From contig OY730440.1 in the NCBI GenBank assembly GCA_963422655.1, forward strand, positions 496,001-560,000: a DNA stretch of 64,000 nucleotides, in the 5' to 3' direction. The notes beneath the pieces are model-generated. The model was not told the DNA's origin. It saw only the letters and a program-made list of their open reading frames with translations, and made no database searches. This DNA is from CATQHS01 sp963422655 (lineage in GTDB: Bacteria > Actinomycetota > Acidimicrobiia > Acidimicrobiales > Aldehydirespiratoraceae). Of the stretch, positions 44,811 through 52,708 are shown one piece after another; position 1 is the first letter of the stretch; every line of letters starts with the position of its first letter. Both the position numbers and the translations under genes were made by a program.

Positions 44811-45080
44811 CCCAGCCCGGACGATTTCTGAGGGACTCGTAACGACTCCGAAAACCGCCGCCGAGACCCCATCGGGTTTCGTTCTCGCCGCCCGAACCAA
44901 GTCGACCCGGGCGACCCTCGCCGGCAGAGTCACCGACGAGAAACGAACTCCCAACCCCCCAGCCGAGTGACTACAAGCACCAACACCCGACAACGACACC
45001 ACCACCACCACCACCGTCGCCGCTGCAACAACAACCGTCGCCCCCAACAACCACAACCACCAACAACGCAACACAACCAT
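44622..45080 (-). pseudogene. Chimeric remnant of the large repeat protein, copy 2
   Basis: An open frame of 152 codons from ATG 45080, with the same Shine-Dalgarno and signal segment as the intact gene. After residue ~35 it jumps to a piece matching the CSHSASGG region (41855-41890 of copy 1), then to a piece of one C-terminal repeat (SVTLPARV, RTKPDG; DNA 44811-44936 matches about 38590-38720). It ends antisense to the vestigial ligase. Internal deletions therefore removed more than 4 kb. A secreted 15-kDa product could still be made, but it would lack any complete module. Confidence 0.8.
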
Positions 45081-45145
45081 AAAAATCACCCTCCAAATCT
45101 ATCAACACTACAATCCAATATTACCACCAGGCATAGTCACCGCAA

Positions 45146-46243
45146 TCAACACGGCCCTACATTAGCACCACCACTCGACTCCCGGAAGCCGCCCTCCACC
45201 TTGTACACAGACGCGACTACCATATAACCGTTGACCGTTTCAGGGTCCTCTTGACGATACCACCACGGATTCACATAACACCAATAAATAAGCCACTTCG
45301 ACCCGATACCCACATTAGAAGGCAACACCGGGGCTACAGCAACGACTATACCATACGCATTGTCATAAGAAGCCTGCTCCTCAGCCGACGGATCCGCGCT
45401 CAACGGATACGGCGGCGGCTCACGAACCGTCCCCACCCGAAAATCCACAACCTCCGACACCCACGCCCCCCTCTGCTTCCGCTGGTCCCAGTGCTCCGGC
45501 CATATATCAGGCGGCACCCACCCATCGTCCGTGGGCAACAAATAAGGCAAACGCTCACCCACCGGCTCCGGCAACCTACCATCCCACCCCGCAGGCGGCA
45601 GCGCAACCTCGACAAAATCCAAAGTCTCATCCCCCCCAACCTCCGCCACCGGCTCCCCAGAAAACTCGTTACCCACACCAACCAGACCCGGATCCGGATC
45701 AACAGTCGTAGTCGTAGTCGTAGTCGGCGAGACGGGTTCAGGCTCGACGATCGTCGTCGTCGACGGCCCCGGATCAGAAACGACAGACGTCGTCGTAGTC
45801 GGATCCTGGACCGGGTCCGGTTCGACAGTCGTCGTCGTGGTGGTCGGATCCTGGACCGGGTCCGGTTCTACGGTCGTGGTCAACGGCTCTGCCACCTCCG
45901 CAGGTGCCTCCTCAGCCACCGTGGTCGACGGATCCTGGACCGGGTCCGATTCGACAGTCGTCGTCGTCGACGGCCCCGGATCAGATACCGGCCCAGTCGT
46001 CGTCGTCGTAGTCGGCGAGGCGGGTTCGGCAGTCGTCGTGGTCGACGGCCCCTGGACCGGGTCCGGTTCGACAGACGTCGACGTCGACGGCTCTGTCACC
46101 TCCGCGGGTGCCTCCTCAGCCGCCGTGGTCGACGGCAAAGAAGTCACCAAAGTAGAAGACGAACGATCCCCGCAACCAACCAACCCCCCAACCAACAACG
46201 CCACCACGGCCACAGCAACCATGCGAACACTCGAACCAGACAT
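45146..46243 (-). CDS. Lipoprotein with Thr/Glu/Pro-rich spacer, copy 2, function unknown
   Basis: 365 residues with the same lipobox (LLVGGLVGC), stalk and C-terminal domain as copy 1. The domain differs by scattered substitutions (for example SKWLIYWCYVNPWWYRQEDP against SIWLIYWCYVHPWWYRQEFP), and the stalk differs in number and order of TTT/EPDPVQ units. The reading frame is intact and the GAGGAAGG Shine-Dalgarno is kept, so both copies are probably expressed. Its downstream partner gene is only a remnant, so it may serve the intact repeat protein of the first unit. Confidence 0.83.
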   Translation of the reverse strand: MSGSSVRMVAVAVVALLVGGLVGCGDRSSSTLVTSLPSTTAAEEAPAEVTEPSTSTSVEPDPVQGPSTTTTAEPASPTTTTTTGPVSDPGPSTTTTVESDPVQDPSTTVAEEAPAEVAEPLTTTVEPDPVQDPTTTTTTVEPDPVQDPTTTTSVVSDPGPSTTTIVEPEPVSPTTTTTTTVDPDPGLVGVGNEFSGEPVAEVGGDETLDFVEVALPPAGWDGRLPEPVGERLPYLLPTDDGWVPPDIWPEHWDQRKQRGAWVSEVVDFRVGTVREPPPYPLSADPSAEEQASYDNAYGIVVAVAPVLPSNVGIGSKWLIYWCYVNPWWYRQEDPETVNGYMVVASVYKVEGGFRESSGGANVGPC

Positions 46244-46481
46244 TTGTCTACCTTCCTCGAAAGAACCCCCGAAGCGTCACCCCAGGGACATCAACCAGCA
46301 GTCCCTCAAGAACACGAGCTAACGCACAACCATCTGAACACAAACCCCAGGACCTGTCCACCGGACCAGACGAAGCCCAACCCCGACGACCCTCCAGCCC
46401 CGGCCCCGACGAACCCCCGCCCCTCCAGCCCCGGCCCCAGCCCGACCCGCCCTGTGATCAGTCCACTCTACGATCAGGGCC
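46244..46481. other. Divergent noncoding region between lipoprotein copy 2 and the ligase
   Basis: 238 bp, C-rich, collinear with 43362-43619. It should carry promoters for both directions; no confident -10/-35 was seen. The sequence ACTCTACGATCAGG just before the ligase GTG is conserved in both copies. Confidence 0.55.
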
Positions 46482-47771
46482 GTGAAAAGCCCGCTGAGAA
46501 TCCTTACCGTCTCAGGCGCTCTCCTCGTTTTCACCAACGGACCACTATTCCTGATCACCACCCGAGTGCTGGACCGGCCCCAACGTTGGGAGGACCCGGT
46601 GGTGCGAACCACCCTCGCTGTAACCGGCGCAGTCATGGCCGCGATGGTTCTGCTCGACCGCTTCCACCCGTCGCAACCGCGTCCGGCCCGAAGCAATCCG
46701 GTGGCGGTGGCGGCGATAGCGACCTACTCACTGATAGCGGTGGTTTCCTCGATATGGAGCGTCGAGCCTTCGCTGACGTCATGGCGGGCGCTGGTGTACT
46801 TGGGTCTGCCTTTCAGCGCTCGGGCCGTGGCCGACTTGGGCACCCGAGTGCGACCCGTGCTGGCCTGGGTCACCGCAGTAGCCGTGGCCGGTAGTCTGCT
46901 GGTAGTGAGGTTGCGGCCCGATACCGGGCTCGACCACAGAGACTTCTGGCGGGGCCTGTACACCAACCGCAATTCGCTGGCACCCTTGGCCGCCATCGGG
47001 CTGCTGGTCGGGATCCGGTACATGCTGGCGGCCCGGGCCCGGGCCCGGGCCTTCGGAGCTGGCCTGGTGGGAGCCTGTATCGTCGCCATGGCCGGGTCGG
47101 GCAGCCGCACTTCGATGCTGGCCCTAGCGCTGGCCGTGGTCCTGACGACGTTGCCACTGGGCTACCGATGGCTCCGTGACCGGTACGGGTCGAGCTCGGC
47201 GGTGCTTGTCACCAGCGCCGTCGGCGCCGCCGGACTGACCGTCTTGGGGGCGGTGGTGATTCTGTCGTGGAACATGAACACCACCCGGCAGCGGTACACG
47301 ATTTGGGAACTGGTCTGGGGCCGGATAATCGACCGACCCATCCACGGACACGGCTTTTACGCCTTTTGGAATGTGCCCGAGCTCATCGCGGCCCACGAGC
47401 TGTTGCAACGCGGCAGCGCCCACAACAGCCTGCTGGAGGTGGGGTTGGGACTGGGCCTGCTCGGGGCCGTCCCTTTCGTGACAGTGGTGTCATTGGCGGC
47501 CCGCAATGCCGGTCGCGACCTGTGGTGCACCCCAAGCCCCGACACCTGGATGTGGGCTGCCGTCGTGGCGTTCTCGCTGCTGGAGAACATCACCGAGAGC
47601 TTCGTACTCTGGTTCTCCTACAACTGGGTACTGGTGATGGCCGCCGCTCTACCTCCCAAGCCGCGGATCAGCTCGACCGTGACCCGATCCGATCAAATCG
47701 ACCGCGGAGGAGCTACACGGAACGAAGGACAGCAACCAACTCGTCCAAGGGCTCGGCGTAGTGCCGGGTGA
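46482..47771 (+). CDS. O-antigen ligase-like (Wzy_C family) polytopic membrane protein
   Basis: 429 residues from GTG 46482, with about ten to twelve membrane helices. SIWSVEPSLTSWRALVYLG, FWRGLYTNRNSLAPLAAIG, ACIVAMAGSGSRTSMLALAL (the conserved SxSR), and GHGFYAFW followed by QRGSAHNSLLEVGLGLGLLG (catalytic HN region) are the signature of the WaaL/Wzy_C family. It would polymerise a lipid-linked glycan or ligate it to an acceptor. The last 59 bp overlap the 3' end of rmlD on the other strand. The duplicated copy at 44.6 kb is dead, so this is the only functional one in view. Confidence 0.9.
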   Translation: MKSPLRILTVSGALLVFTNGPLFLITTRVLDRPQRWEDPVVRTTLAVTGAVMAAMVLLDRFHPSQPRPARSNPVAVAAIATYSLIAVVSSIWSVEPSLTSWRALVYLGLPFSARAVADLGTRVRPVLAWVTAVAVAGSLLVVRLRPDTGLDHRDFWRGLYTNRNSLAPLAAIGLLVGIRYMLAARARARAFGAGLVGACIVAMAGSGSRTSMLALALAVVLTTLPLGYRWLRDRYGSSSAVLVTSAVGAAGLTVLGAVVILSWNMNTTRQRYTIWELVWGRIIDRPIHGHGFYAFWNVPELIAAHELLQRGSAHNSLLEVGLGLGLLGAVPFVTVVSLAARNAGRDLWCTPSPDTWMWAAVVAFSLLENITESFVLWFSYNWVLVMAAALPPKPRISSTVTRSDQIDRGGATRNEGQQPTRPRARRSAG

Positions 47772-48555
47772 CAGGTTCGCCCGCGGCCCTCAGAGCGGCG
47801 TTGTCCAGCACCGAATACGCTGGTCGGGGCGCGAGCCGGGGCGGGTTCAGGTCGGCGGCAGCGATCGACTCCACCCGGTCGGGATCGGCCCCGGCCGATT
47901 CGGCCACGGCCCGGGCCAGCTCCCAGGGGCTCACCGAACCCTGATTGGTTACGTGATACAAGCCAGCCCGCCTATCAAACGTGAGCCCCACCACCACCGG
48001 GGCCAAGTCGGTGACGAAAGTGGGGTTGGCCACCCGGTCGGCCACGTAGCGGAGCCGGGCTCGGCCTTCCAGTTGGCTCAGCACCGTCTCGACCATGTTC
48101 GATCCGCGGGCTCCGCACAGCCAAGAAGTGCGAACCACCGTGGCGCCGACGCCGACTGCGCTCTCGCCGTCCAGCTTGGACCGGCCGTAGACCGACAGGG
48201 GATTGGGGGCGTCGGTCTCCGCGTAGGGGGTGAGCTGGGCGCCGTCGAACACGTAGTCGGTCGAGATGGTGGTCAGGTGAGCCCCGACGTCGGCGCAAGC
48301 CTCGGCCAGATACCCCACGGCCCGGGCGTTGTCACGATGGGCTCGGGCCGGGTCGGTTTCGCAGCCATCGACGTCGGTGAAGGCCGCGCAGTTGACGACC
48401 GCATCGGGGCGGATCGATCCGATCAGCTCGCGCACGGCGGCCCGGTCACCGACGTCGAGAGTTTTCCGGTCGGTGCCGGTGACTTGGTGATCACCGAGGA
48501 GGGCCAGCACCTCAGACCCGAGCTGGCCCCCGGCCCCGGTGACGACGACCCTCAC
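47713..48555 (-). CDS. rmlD: dTDP-4-dehydrorhamnose reductase
   Basis: 280 residues from GTG 48555, which overlaps the rmlB stop (GTGA); a longer start upstream would lie inside rmlB. VRVVVTGAGGQLGSEVLALL, NCAAFTDVDGCETDPARAHR, ISTDYVFDGAQLTPYAE and NPLSVYGRSKLDGE (YxxxK) are RmlD signatures. Last step of dTDP-L-rhamnose synthesis. Order of transcription rmlA-rmlC-rmlB-rmlD. Its stop lies inside the convergent ligase gene. Confidence 0.95.
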   Translation of the reverse strand: MRVVVTGAGGQLGSEVLALLGDHQVTGTDRKTLDVGDRAAVRELIGSIRPDAVVNCAAFTDVDGCETDPARAHRDNARAVGYLAEACADVGAHLTTISTDYVFDGAQLTPYAETDAPNPLSVYGRSKLDGESAVGVGATVVRTSWLCGARGSNMVETVLSQLEGRARLRYVADRVANPTFVTDLAPVVVGLTFDRRAGLYHVTNQGSVSPWELARAVAESAGADPDRVESIAAADLNPPRLAPRPAYSVLDNAALRAAGEPVTRHYAEPLDELVAVLRSV

Positions 48556-49523
48556 GAGCCCCCCTGCCGACCAGCCCTCGACGGCTCCCACCACCAGCGG
48601 TTGGAGCGGTACCAATCGACCGTCTCGGCCAAGGCGTCCGGAAACGACCGGACCGGCTGCCACCCCAGGGCGGACAGCCTGGCCCAGTCGAGTGAGTAGC
48701 GGTAGTCATGGCCCGGGCGGTCGGCCACTCTCTCGATAGCGGTTCGGTCGCGCCCGCATAGCTCGACCAGTTGCTGGGCCAGCTCCAGGTTGGTGATCTC
48801 GTTGCCGGCCGCGACGTTGTAGACCTCCCCCACCACCCCTGATCGCAGTACGGTGTGAATGGCGGTGCAGTTGTCACTGACATGGCACCAGTCCCGAACG
48901 TTGCGCCCGTCGCCGTAGAGAGGAACGGTGCAGCCGTCGAGGAGGTTGGCGGTGAACAGCGGGATCAGCTTCTCCGGGTACTGGTAAGGGCCGAAGTTGT
49001 TACAGGACCGAGTCACCACCACCGGCAATCCGTGGGTGGTGAAATGGGACAGGGCGATGAGGTCGGACCCGGCTTTGGAAGCCGAGTAGGGCGACCGGGG
49101 GTCGAGCCGGTCGGCCTCGGTGAAGGAGCCTTCGTCGATCGATCCGTAGACCTCGTCGGTGCTGACATGGACGAACCGGTCCACTCCGAACCTGTCGGCG
49201 GCATCGCAGAGAACTTCGGTGCCGACACAGTTGGTCCTCACGAAAGCTTCGGCGGCCACCACGGACCGATCCACGTGGGTCTCGGCCGCGAAATGCACTA
49301 CCGCCTCGCAGCCGGCCAAGGCGGTCTCGACCGCCTCCCGGTCGCATATGTCGCCCTCCACGAAGCTCAGCCGGGGGTTACCGACCAGATCGTGCAGGTT
49401 GGCCCGGTTGCCGGCGTAGGTGAGGGCGTCGAGCACGGTGACCTCGTCGTCGGTGTCGGCCAGCACCATGCGCACGTAATTCGAACCGATGAACCCAGCG
49501 CCCCCGGTGACGAGCAGGCGCAT
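48552..49523 (-). CDS. rmlB: dTDP-glucose 4,6-dehydratase
   Basis: 323 residues. MRLLVTGGAGFIGSNYVRMV, VHFAAETHVDRSVVAAEAFV, HVSTDEVYGSIDEGSFTE, SPYSASKAGSDLIAL (YxxxK) and TRSCNNFGPYQYPEKLIPLF are textbook RmlB motifs. It makes dTDP-4-keto-6-deoxyglucose. It directly abuts rmlC and overlaps rmlD by 4 bp. Confidence 0.96.
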   Translation of the reverse strand: MRLLVTGGAGFIGSNYVRMVLADTDDEVTVLDALTYAGNRANLHDLVGNPRLSFVEGDICDREAVETALAGCEAVVHFAAETHVDRSVVAAEAFVRTNCVGTEVLCDAADRFGVDRFVHVSTDEVYGSIDEGSFTEADRLDPRSPYSASKAGSDLIALSHFTTHGLPVVVTRSCNNFGPYQYPEKLIPLFTANLLDGCTVPLYGDGRNVRDWCHVSDNCTAIHTVLRSGVVGEVYNVAAGNEITNLELAQQLVELCGRDRTAIERVADRPGHDYRYSLDWARLSALGWQPVRSFPDALAETVDWYRSNRWWWEPSRAGRQGGS

Positions 49524-50153
49524 CTATCGGCCCTCTCCGCCCCCCGGCCGGTACCGGGGCCGACGACCCTCGGGCAAGTCGGCGAGGCGAGGATTGGCGA
49601 GATCCCGAGACGACAGGATGGGTACGTCGATGCCCCAGCCCGCACCGACGTCGGGATCGTCCCAGGCCAAGCCCAGCTCGTCGTCGGGGTCGTAGTAACC
49701 GTCGACCAGATAGGTGAGCGTGCAGTCGGTGAGGGCGCCGAACCCGTGGGCCACACCCGGAGGTATGTAGACGCCGGTGTGCCGGTGGCGGTCGCCGGAG
49801 CGGGCTCCGACATCGGTGGTCCAAGTGCGGGCTTCGGTAGGACTGCCCCGGCGCAGGTCGTGCAGCACGATCCGGGCCATCCCGTACGGGACGTACCAGT
49901 AATCGGCCTGGCGCAGGTGGTAGTGCAGCCCGACCACGGTGCCGACCCGCCGGTCGGCTCGGTTGCCCTGAACCATCTCCTTGCCGCCCTCGAACCACTG
50001 TCGGCGGTAGGTCTCCACGAAGAAGCCCCGATCGTCGCCGTGGACCTCGCAATCGACGGTGAAGGCACCGGTGATCGAAAGGATCGGCTCAGCAGAGGGC
50101 ACCGCCGGTCTTCCCGGCACCGGACCGGGAGCCCGAGCCGGCACGGCTGTCAT
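49524..50153 (-). CDS. rmlC: dTDP-4-dehydrorhamnose 3,5-epimerase-like protein
   Basis: 209 residues from ATG 50153 (ATGA overlap with rmlA). DDRGFFVETYRRQWFEGG, VVGLHYHLRQADYW (catalytic His), HDLRRGSPTEARTW, IPPGVAHGFGALTD and YYDPDDELGLAWDDP follow the RmlC cupin pattern. The usual RGLHYQ is VGLHYH here, a modest deviation. A Pro-rich N-terminal extension of about 25 residues is not conserved. It lies between rmlA and rmlB, as expected for L-rhamnose synthesis. Confidence 0.9.
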   Translation of the reverse strand: MTAVPARAPGPVPGRPAVPSAEPILSITGAFTVDCEVHGDDRGFFVETYRRQWFEGGKEMVQGNRADRRVGTVVGLHYHLRQADYWYVPYGMARIVLHDLRRGSPTEARTWTTDVGARSGDRHRHTGVYIPPGVAHGFGALTDCTLTYLVDGYYDPDDELGLAWDDPDVGAGWGIDVPILSSRDLANPRLADLPEGRRPRYRPGGGEGR

Positions 50154-51289
50154 CGGAGCTCCACCTGGCAATGGTCCCCGACCAGGAGCCGGAGGCTTCC
50201 GGGCCGGCCGGCGCCGGGCCCGACGCGGGAGTGGCGGCCCACCAGCGAGTCGGTGAGATGTTCGACACCGGTTACCGACGCCCCGGCCAGCACCACCGAG
50301 TTGTCGATGCGACTGGCGGTCACGGTGCAGTCCGGTCCCAGCGAGCAGTACGAGCCGACATGGGAGTCAACGATACGGGTCCCGGTACCGATCACGACCG
50401 GGCCTCGAATGGTGCTGTTCACCAACATGGCTCCGGCTTCGATCACTACCGAACCTTCGAGACGGGAGGAACCGTCGACCTCGCCCTCCACCCGGCGGCT
50501 GATCGTATCGAGTATGAGGCGGTTGCAGGCCAGTAGCGGATCCTTCTTGCCGGTGTCCATCCACCAGCCGTCCAACACCTCATGAACCACCCGGCGCCCG
50601 TTGTCGATGAGCCATCCGATGGCATCGGTTATCTCGAGTTCGCCCCGTCCGGAAGGCTCGATGGCGGCAGCCGCCTCGTGTATCTCCGGAGAGAACAGGT
50701 ACACACCGACCAGAGCCAGTTCGCTGGGGGGCTCGGCCGGCTTTTCCACCAGCCTCACGACCTCGCCGGTCGCAGACAGCTCGGCCACGCCGAACCGCTG
50801 AGGGTCTTCCACCTCGGCCAGCAGAATACGGGCCGCCACCGGCTTCGGACGGTGCGGATCCGGCCCGACCGAATCCGGCTTCGGCTTCGGCTTCGGCTCA
50901 AGTGGAACGGACCGTTCGGCCCGGAACCGCTCGACCAGATCGCCCAGACCCTGCTCGAGCATGTTGTCGCCCAAGTACATGACGAAGTCGTCATCGGCCA
51001 GGAAGGATCGAGCCAGACGCACGCAGTGAGCCAGACCGAGCGGTTCGGACTGGACGATCCAGGTGATACCGACACCAAAACGGGATCCGTCGCCGACCGC
51101 GGCCCGGACATCGGCACCGGTTCCGGGCGCGATCACGATGGCGATGTCGGTGATACCGGCCGCGGCCATGGCCTCGATCCCGTAGAAGAGGATGGGCTTG
51201 TTGGCTACGGGCACCAACTGCTTGGCGCTGGTGTGGGTAATCGGCCTCAAACCTGTACCGGACCCACCGCTGAGAATCAAACCCTTCAC
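50150..51289 (-). CDS. rmlA: Long-form glucose-1-phosphate thymidylyltransferase (RmlA-like) with altered signature loop
   Basis: 379 residues from GTG 51289. An N-terminal nucleotidyltransferase domain has THTSAKQLVPVANKPILFYG, DDDFVMYLGDNMLEQGL and DGWWMDTGKKDPLLACN; a C-terminal left-handed beta-helix spans ~265-365. The signature loop is SGGSGTGLRPIT, with Gly (GGT) where the family has an essential-looking Arg (GxGTRL); one base, CGT to GGT, would explain it. A KPKPKP insertion lies at ~155-165, encoded by a short triplet repeat. Long-form RmlA proteins with a beta-helix occur in actinobacteria and archaea. Activity is uncertain because of the Arg change. Confidence 0.85.
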   Translation of the reverse strand: MKGLILSGGSGTGLRPITHTSAKQLVPVANKPILFYGIEAMAAAGITDIAIVIAPGTGADVRAAVGDGSRFGVGITWIVQSEPLGLAHCVRLARSFLADDDFVMYLGDNMLEQGLGDLVERFRAERSVPLEPKPKPKPDSVGPDPHRPKPVAARILLAEVEDPQRFGVAELSATGEVVRLVEKPAEPPSELALVGVYLFSPEIHEAAAAIEPSGRGELEITDAIGWLIDNGRRVVHEVLDGWWMDTGKKDPLLACNRLILDTISRRVEGEVDGSSRLEGSVVIEAGAMLVNSTIRGPVVIGTGTRIVDSHVGSYCSLGPDCTVTASRIDNSVVLAGASVTGVEHLTDSLVGRHSRVGPGAGRPGSLRLLVGDHCQVELR

Positions 51290-51300
51290 CGGAGCTGAAC

Positions 51301-52560
51301 CTATCGTTCGCCGATCCCCGAAGTGTCGGTGCCCCCGAGCCGGCCCGGCGCCGAGGCGACGGCCCGGCGGTGAGCTGCGTACTCCAACCGGAGCAGCATG
51401 GCCGTCACCCCCGACCCGACCAGAACGGCAGCGAGCAGGGCGATCTCCACCCGCAGAAAGGGCTCGGTGGTCGAGGTGAGGGCAGCCGGGAAGGTGGCGA
51501 CGGCGGCCACCCAGCCGATCACGGCCAAACGAACGTGACCGAGGGCCACCAAGCCCAGTGACAGCGACAGCATGATCATGAGCCCGCCGCTGGCCCCGGC
51601 CATCAACGCCATGTCGCGGTGGCTCAGCTCGTCGCCGAAGGTCGACTCCACGATCCACGGCCCCACCAGAGCCGCCGCCGCCGTAGCCAGTCCGCTCAAA
51701 ACTACCACGGCCCCCACGATCTCGAGCTGCATGGTGCGGAAGCCGCTCAAGTCGTCCTGGCCGGCTCGGGTTGCGAGATGGGGCAACAGGCTGGCCTTGA
51801 CGGCCTGGAAGAAGAACAGTGGAACCCGGGCGATTATCAACCCGTTGAGGAACACGCCCGGCGCCTCGGCGCCCAGTCGGTCGGTGGCCACGACCCCGAC
51901 CGCGACCGGCCCCACGTTGAGGATGAAGGCCTCACCCAGGCTGGCAATGAACAGGAAACCGAGGGCCGGGGTGAGCTCCCGATAGGTTGCCGACGGTCCT
52001 GGATGCACGAAAGGCCGATCCCAGCCCAAGCCCACCGCTGCGGCCAGAGTGAAGGCGAAAGCCAGAGACAAAGCGTAAGGACCCACGGTTCTGACCCCGA
52101 CGGCGGCCAGCAACCCGGCCATCATCAATCGGCCTCCGCCCTCGGCCGCGAAGTACCAGCCGTAGCGGTAGAAGAGACGGCGGCCGCTCAGAACGCCCCG
52201 CACCAGTTCGGCTCCGGCGAAGGCGCTCAGAGCCACGATCAACGCCAACAACATGCCGACCCGGTCGTCGAGCAGTTCGTCGAGCCCCAAGGGCCAAGCG
52301 ACGGCAACAGCCACAACCACCGCCATCAGTTCCAGCACCCCGATCACCACGGCCCGACGTAGCACCGGGGCGCTGCCCAGACCTCGGCTGGCTCGTTCGG
52401 CGGTGGCACGGGCCACTTCTTGTTCGAGAGGTTGGAACAGGCCGGGGCCGGCGATGTACACCAGCCCCCACAAGACGGCCAGACTGCCGTAGCTGTCGTC
52501 CCCCAGAACACGCCTGGCAATGACCAGGAATCCGTAAGTGGTCAGCCCGTTGACGACCAA
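51301..52560 (-). CDS. Oligosaccharide flippase (Wzx/MOP-like)
   Basis: At least 419 residues from TTG 52560, with about twelve membrane helices, including VVIGVLELMAVVVAVAVAWP, MLLALIVALSAFAGAELVRG and MIMLSLSLGLVALGHVRLAV. The MOP-like fold and the location next to rml genes point to a lipid-linked oligosaccharide flippase. The frame is open for 24 more codons upstream with coding-like content (TLKIFSGFNPLPSG, APIVWG) but no ATG, GTG or TTG. An ATT at 52632-52630 with AGGG 8 nt before it may be the true start. It ends 11 bp before rmlA. Confidence 0.82.
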   Translation of the reverse strand: MVVNGLTTYGFLVIARRVLGDDSYGSLAVLWGLVYIAGPGLFQPLEQEVARATAERASRGLGSAPVLRRAVVIGVLELMAVVVAVAVAWPLGLDELLDDRVGMLLALIVALSAFAGAELVRGVLSGRRLFYRYGWYFAAEGGGRLMMAGLLAAVGVRTVGPYALSLAFAFTLAAAVGLGWDRPFVHPGPSATYRELTPALGFLFIASLGEAFILNVGPVAVGVVATDRLGAEAPGVFLNGLIIARVPLFFFQAVKASLLPHLATRAGQDDLSGFRTMQLEIVGAVVVLSGLATAAAALVGPWIVESTFGDELSHRDMALMAGASGGLMIMLSLSLGLVALGHVRLAVIGWVAAVATFPAALTSTTEPFLRVEIALLAAVLVGSGVTAMLLRLEYAAHRRAVASAPGRLGGTDTSGIGER

Positions 52561-52708
52561 GCCCCATACGATCGGGGCCGTGCCCGAAGGCAGCGGGTTG
52601 AACCCGCTGAAGATCTTGAGCGTGCTGCGAATAGCCGAAACCCTACGGCAGGGTTGCGACCCAGCCGGACAACAAAGGCTCGGAACCTCCCCGAGTCCTG
52701 TGTGAGAC

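Larger units (their letters stand above)
44976..46483. repeat. Segmental tandem duplication, copy 2
   Basis: Partner of 42110-43619 and in the same orientation. The spacing of the large-gene ATG from the segment edge (104 bp) is identical in both copies. The right edge runs into the intact ligase gene, whereas in copy 1 it runs into the IS. Confidence 0.95.

Noticed and set aside
45251..46894. 547-codon plus-strand frame, extremely Arg-rich
   Set aside because: It is the complement of the lipoprotein low-complexity region and overlaps the ligase start; composition is a by-product of Thr/Glu/Val repeats on the other strand.
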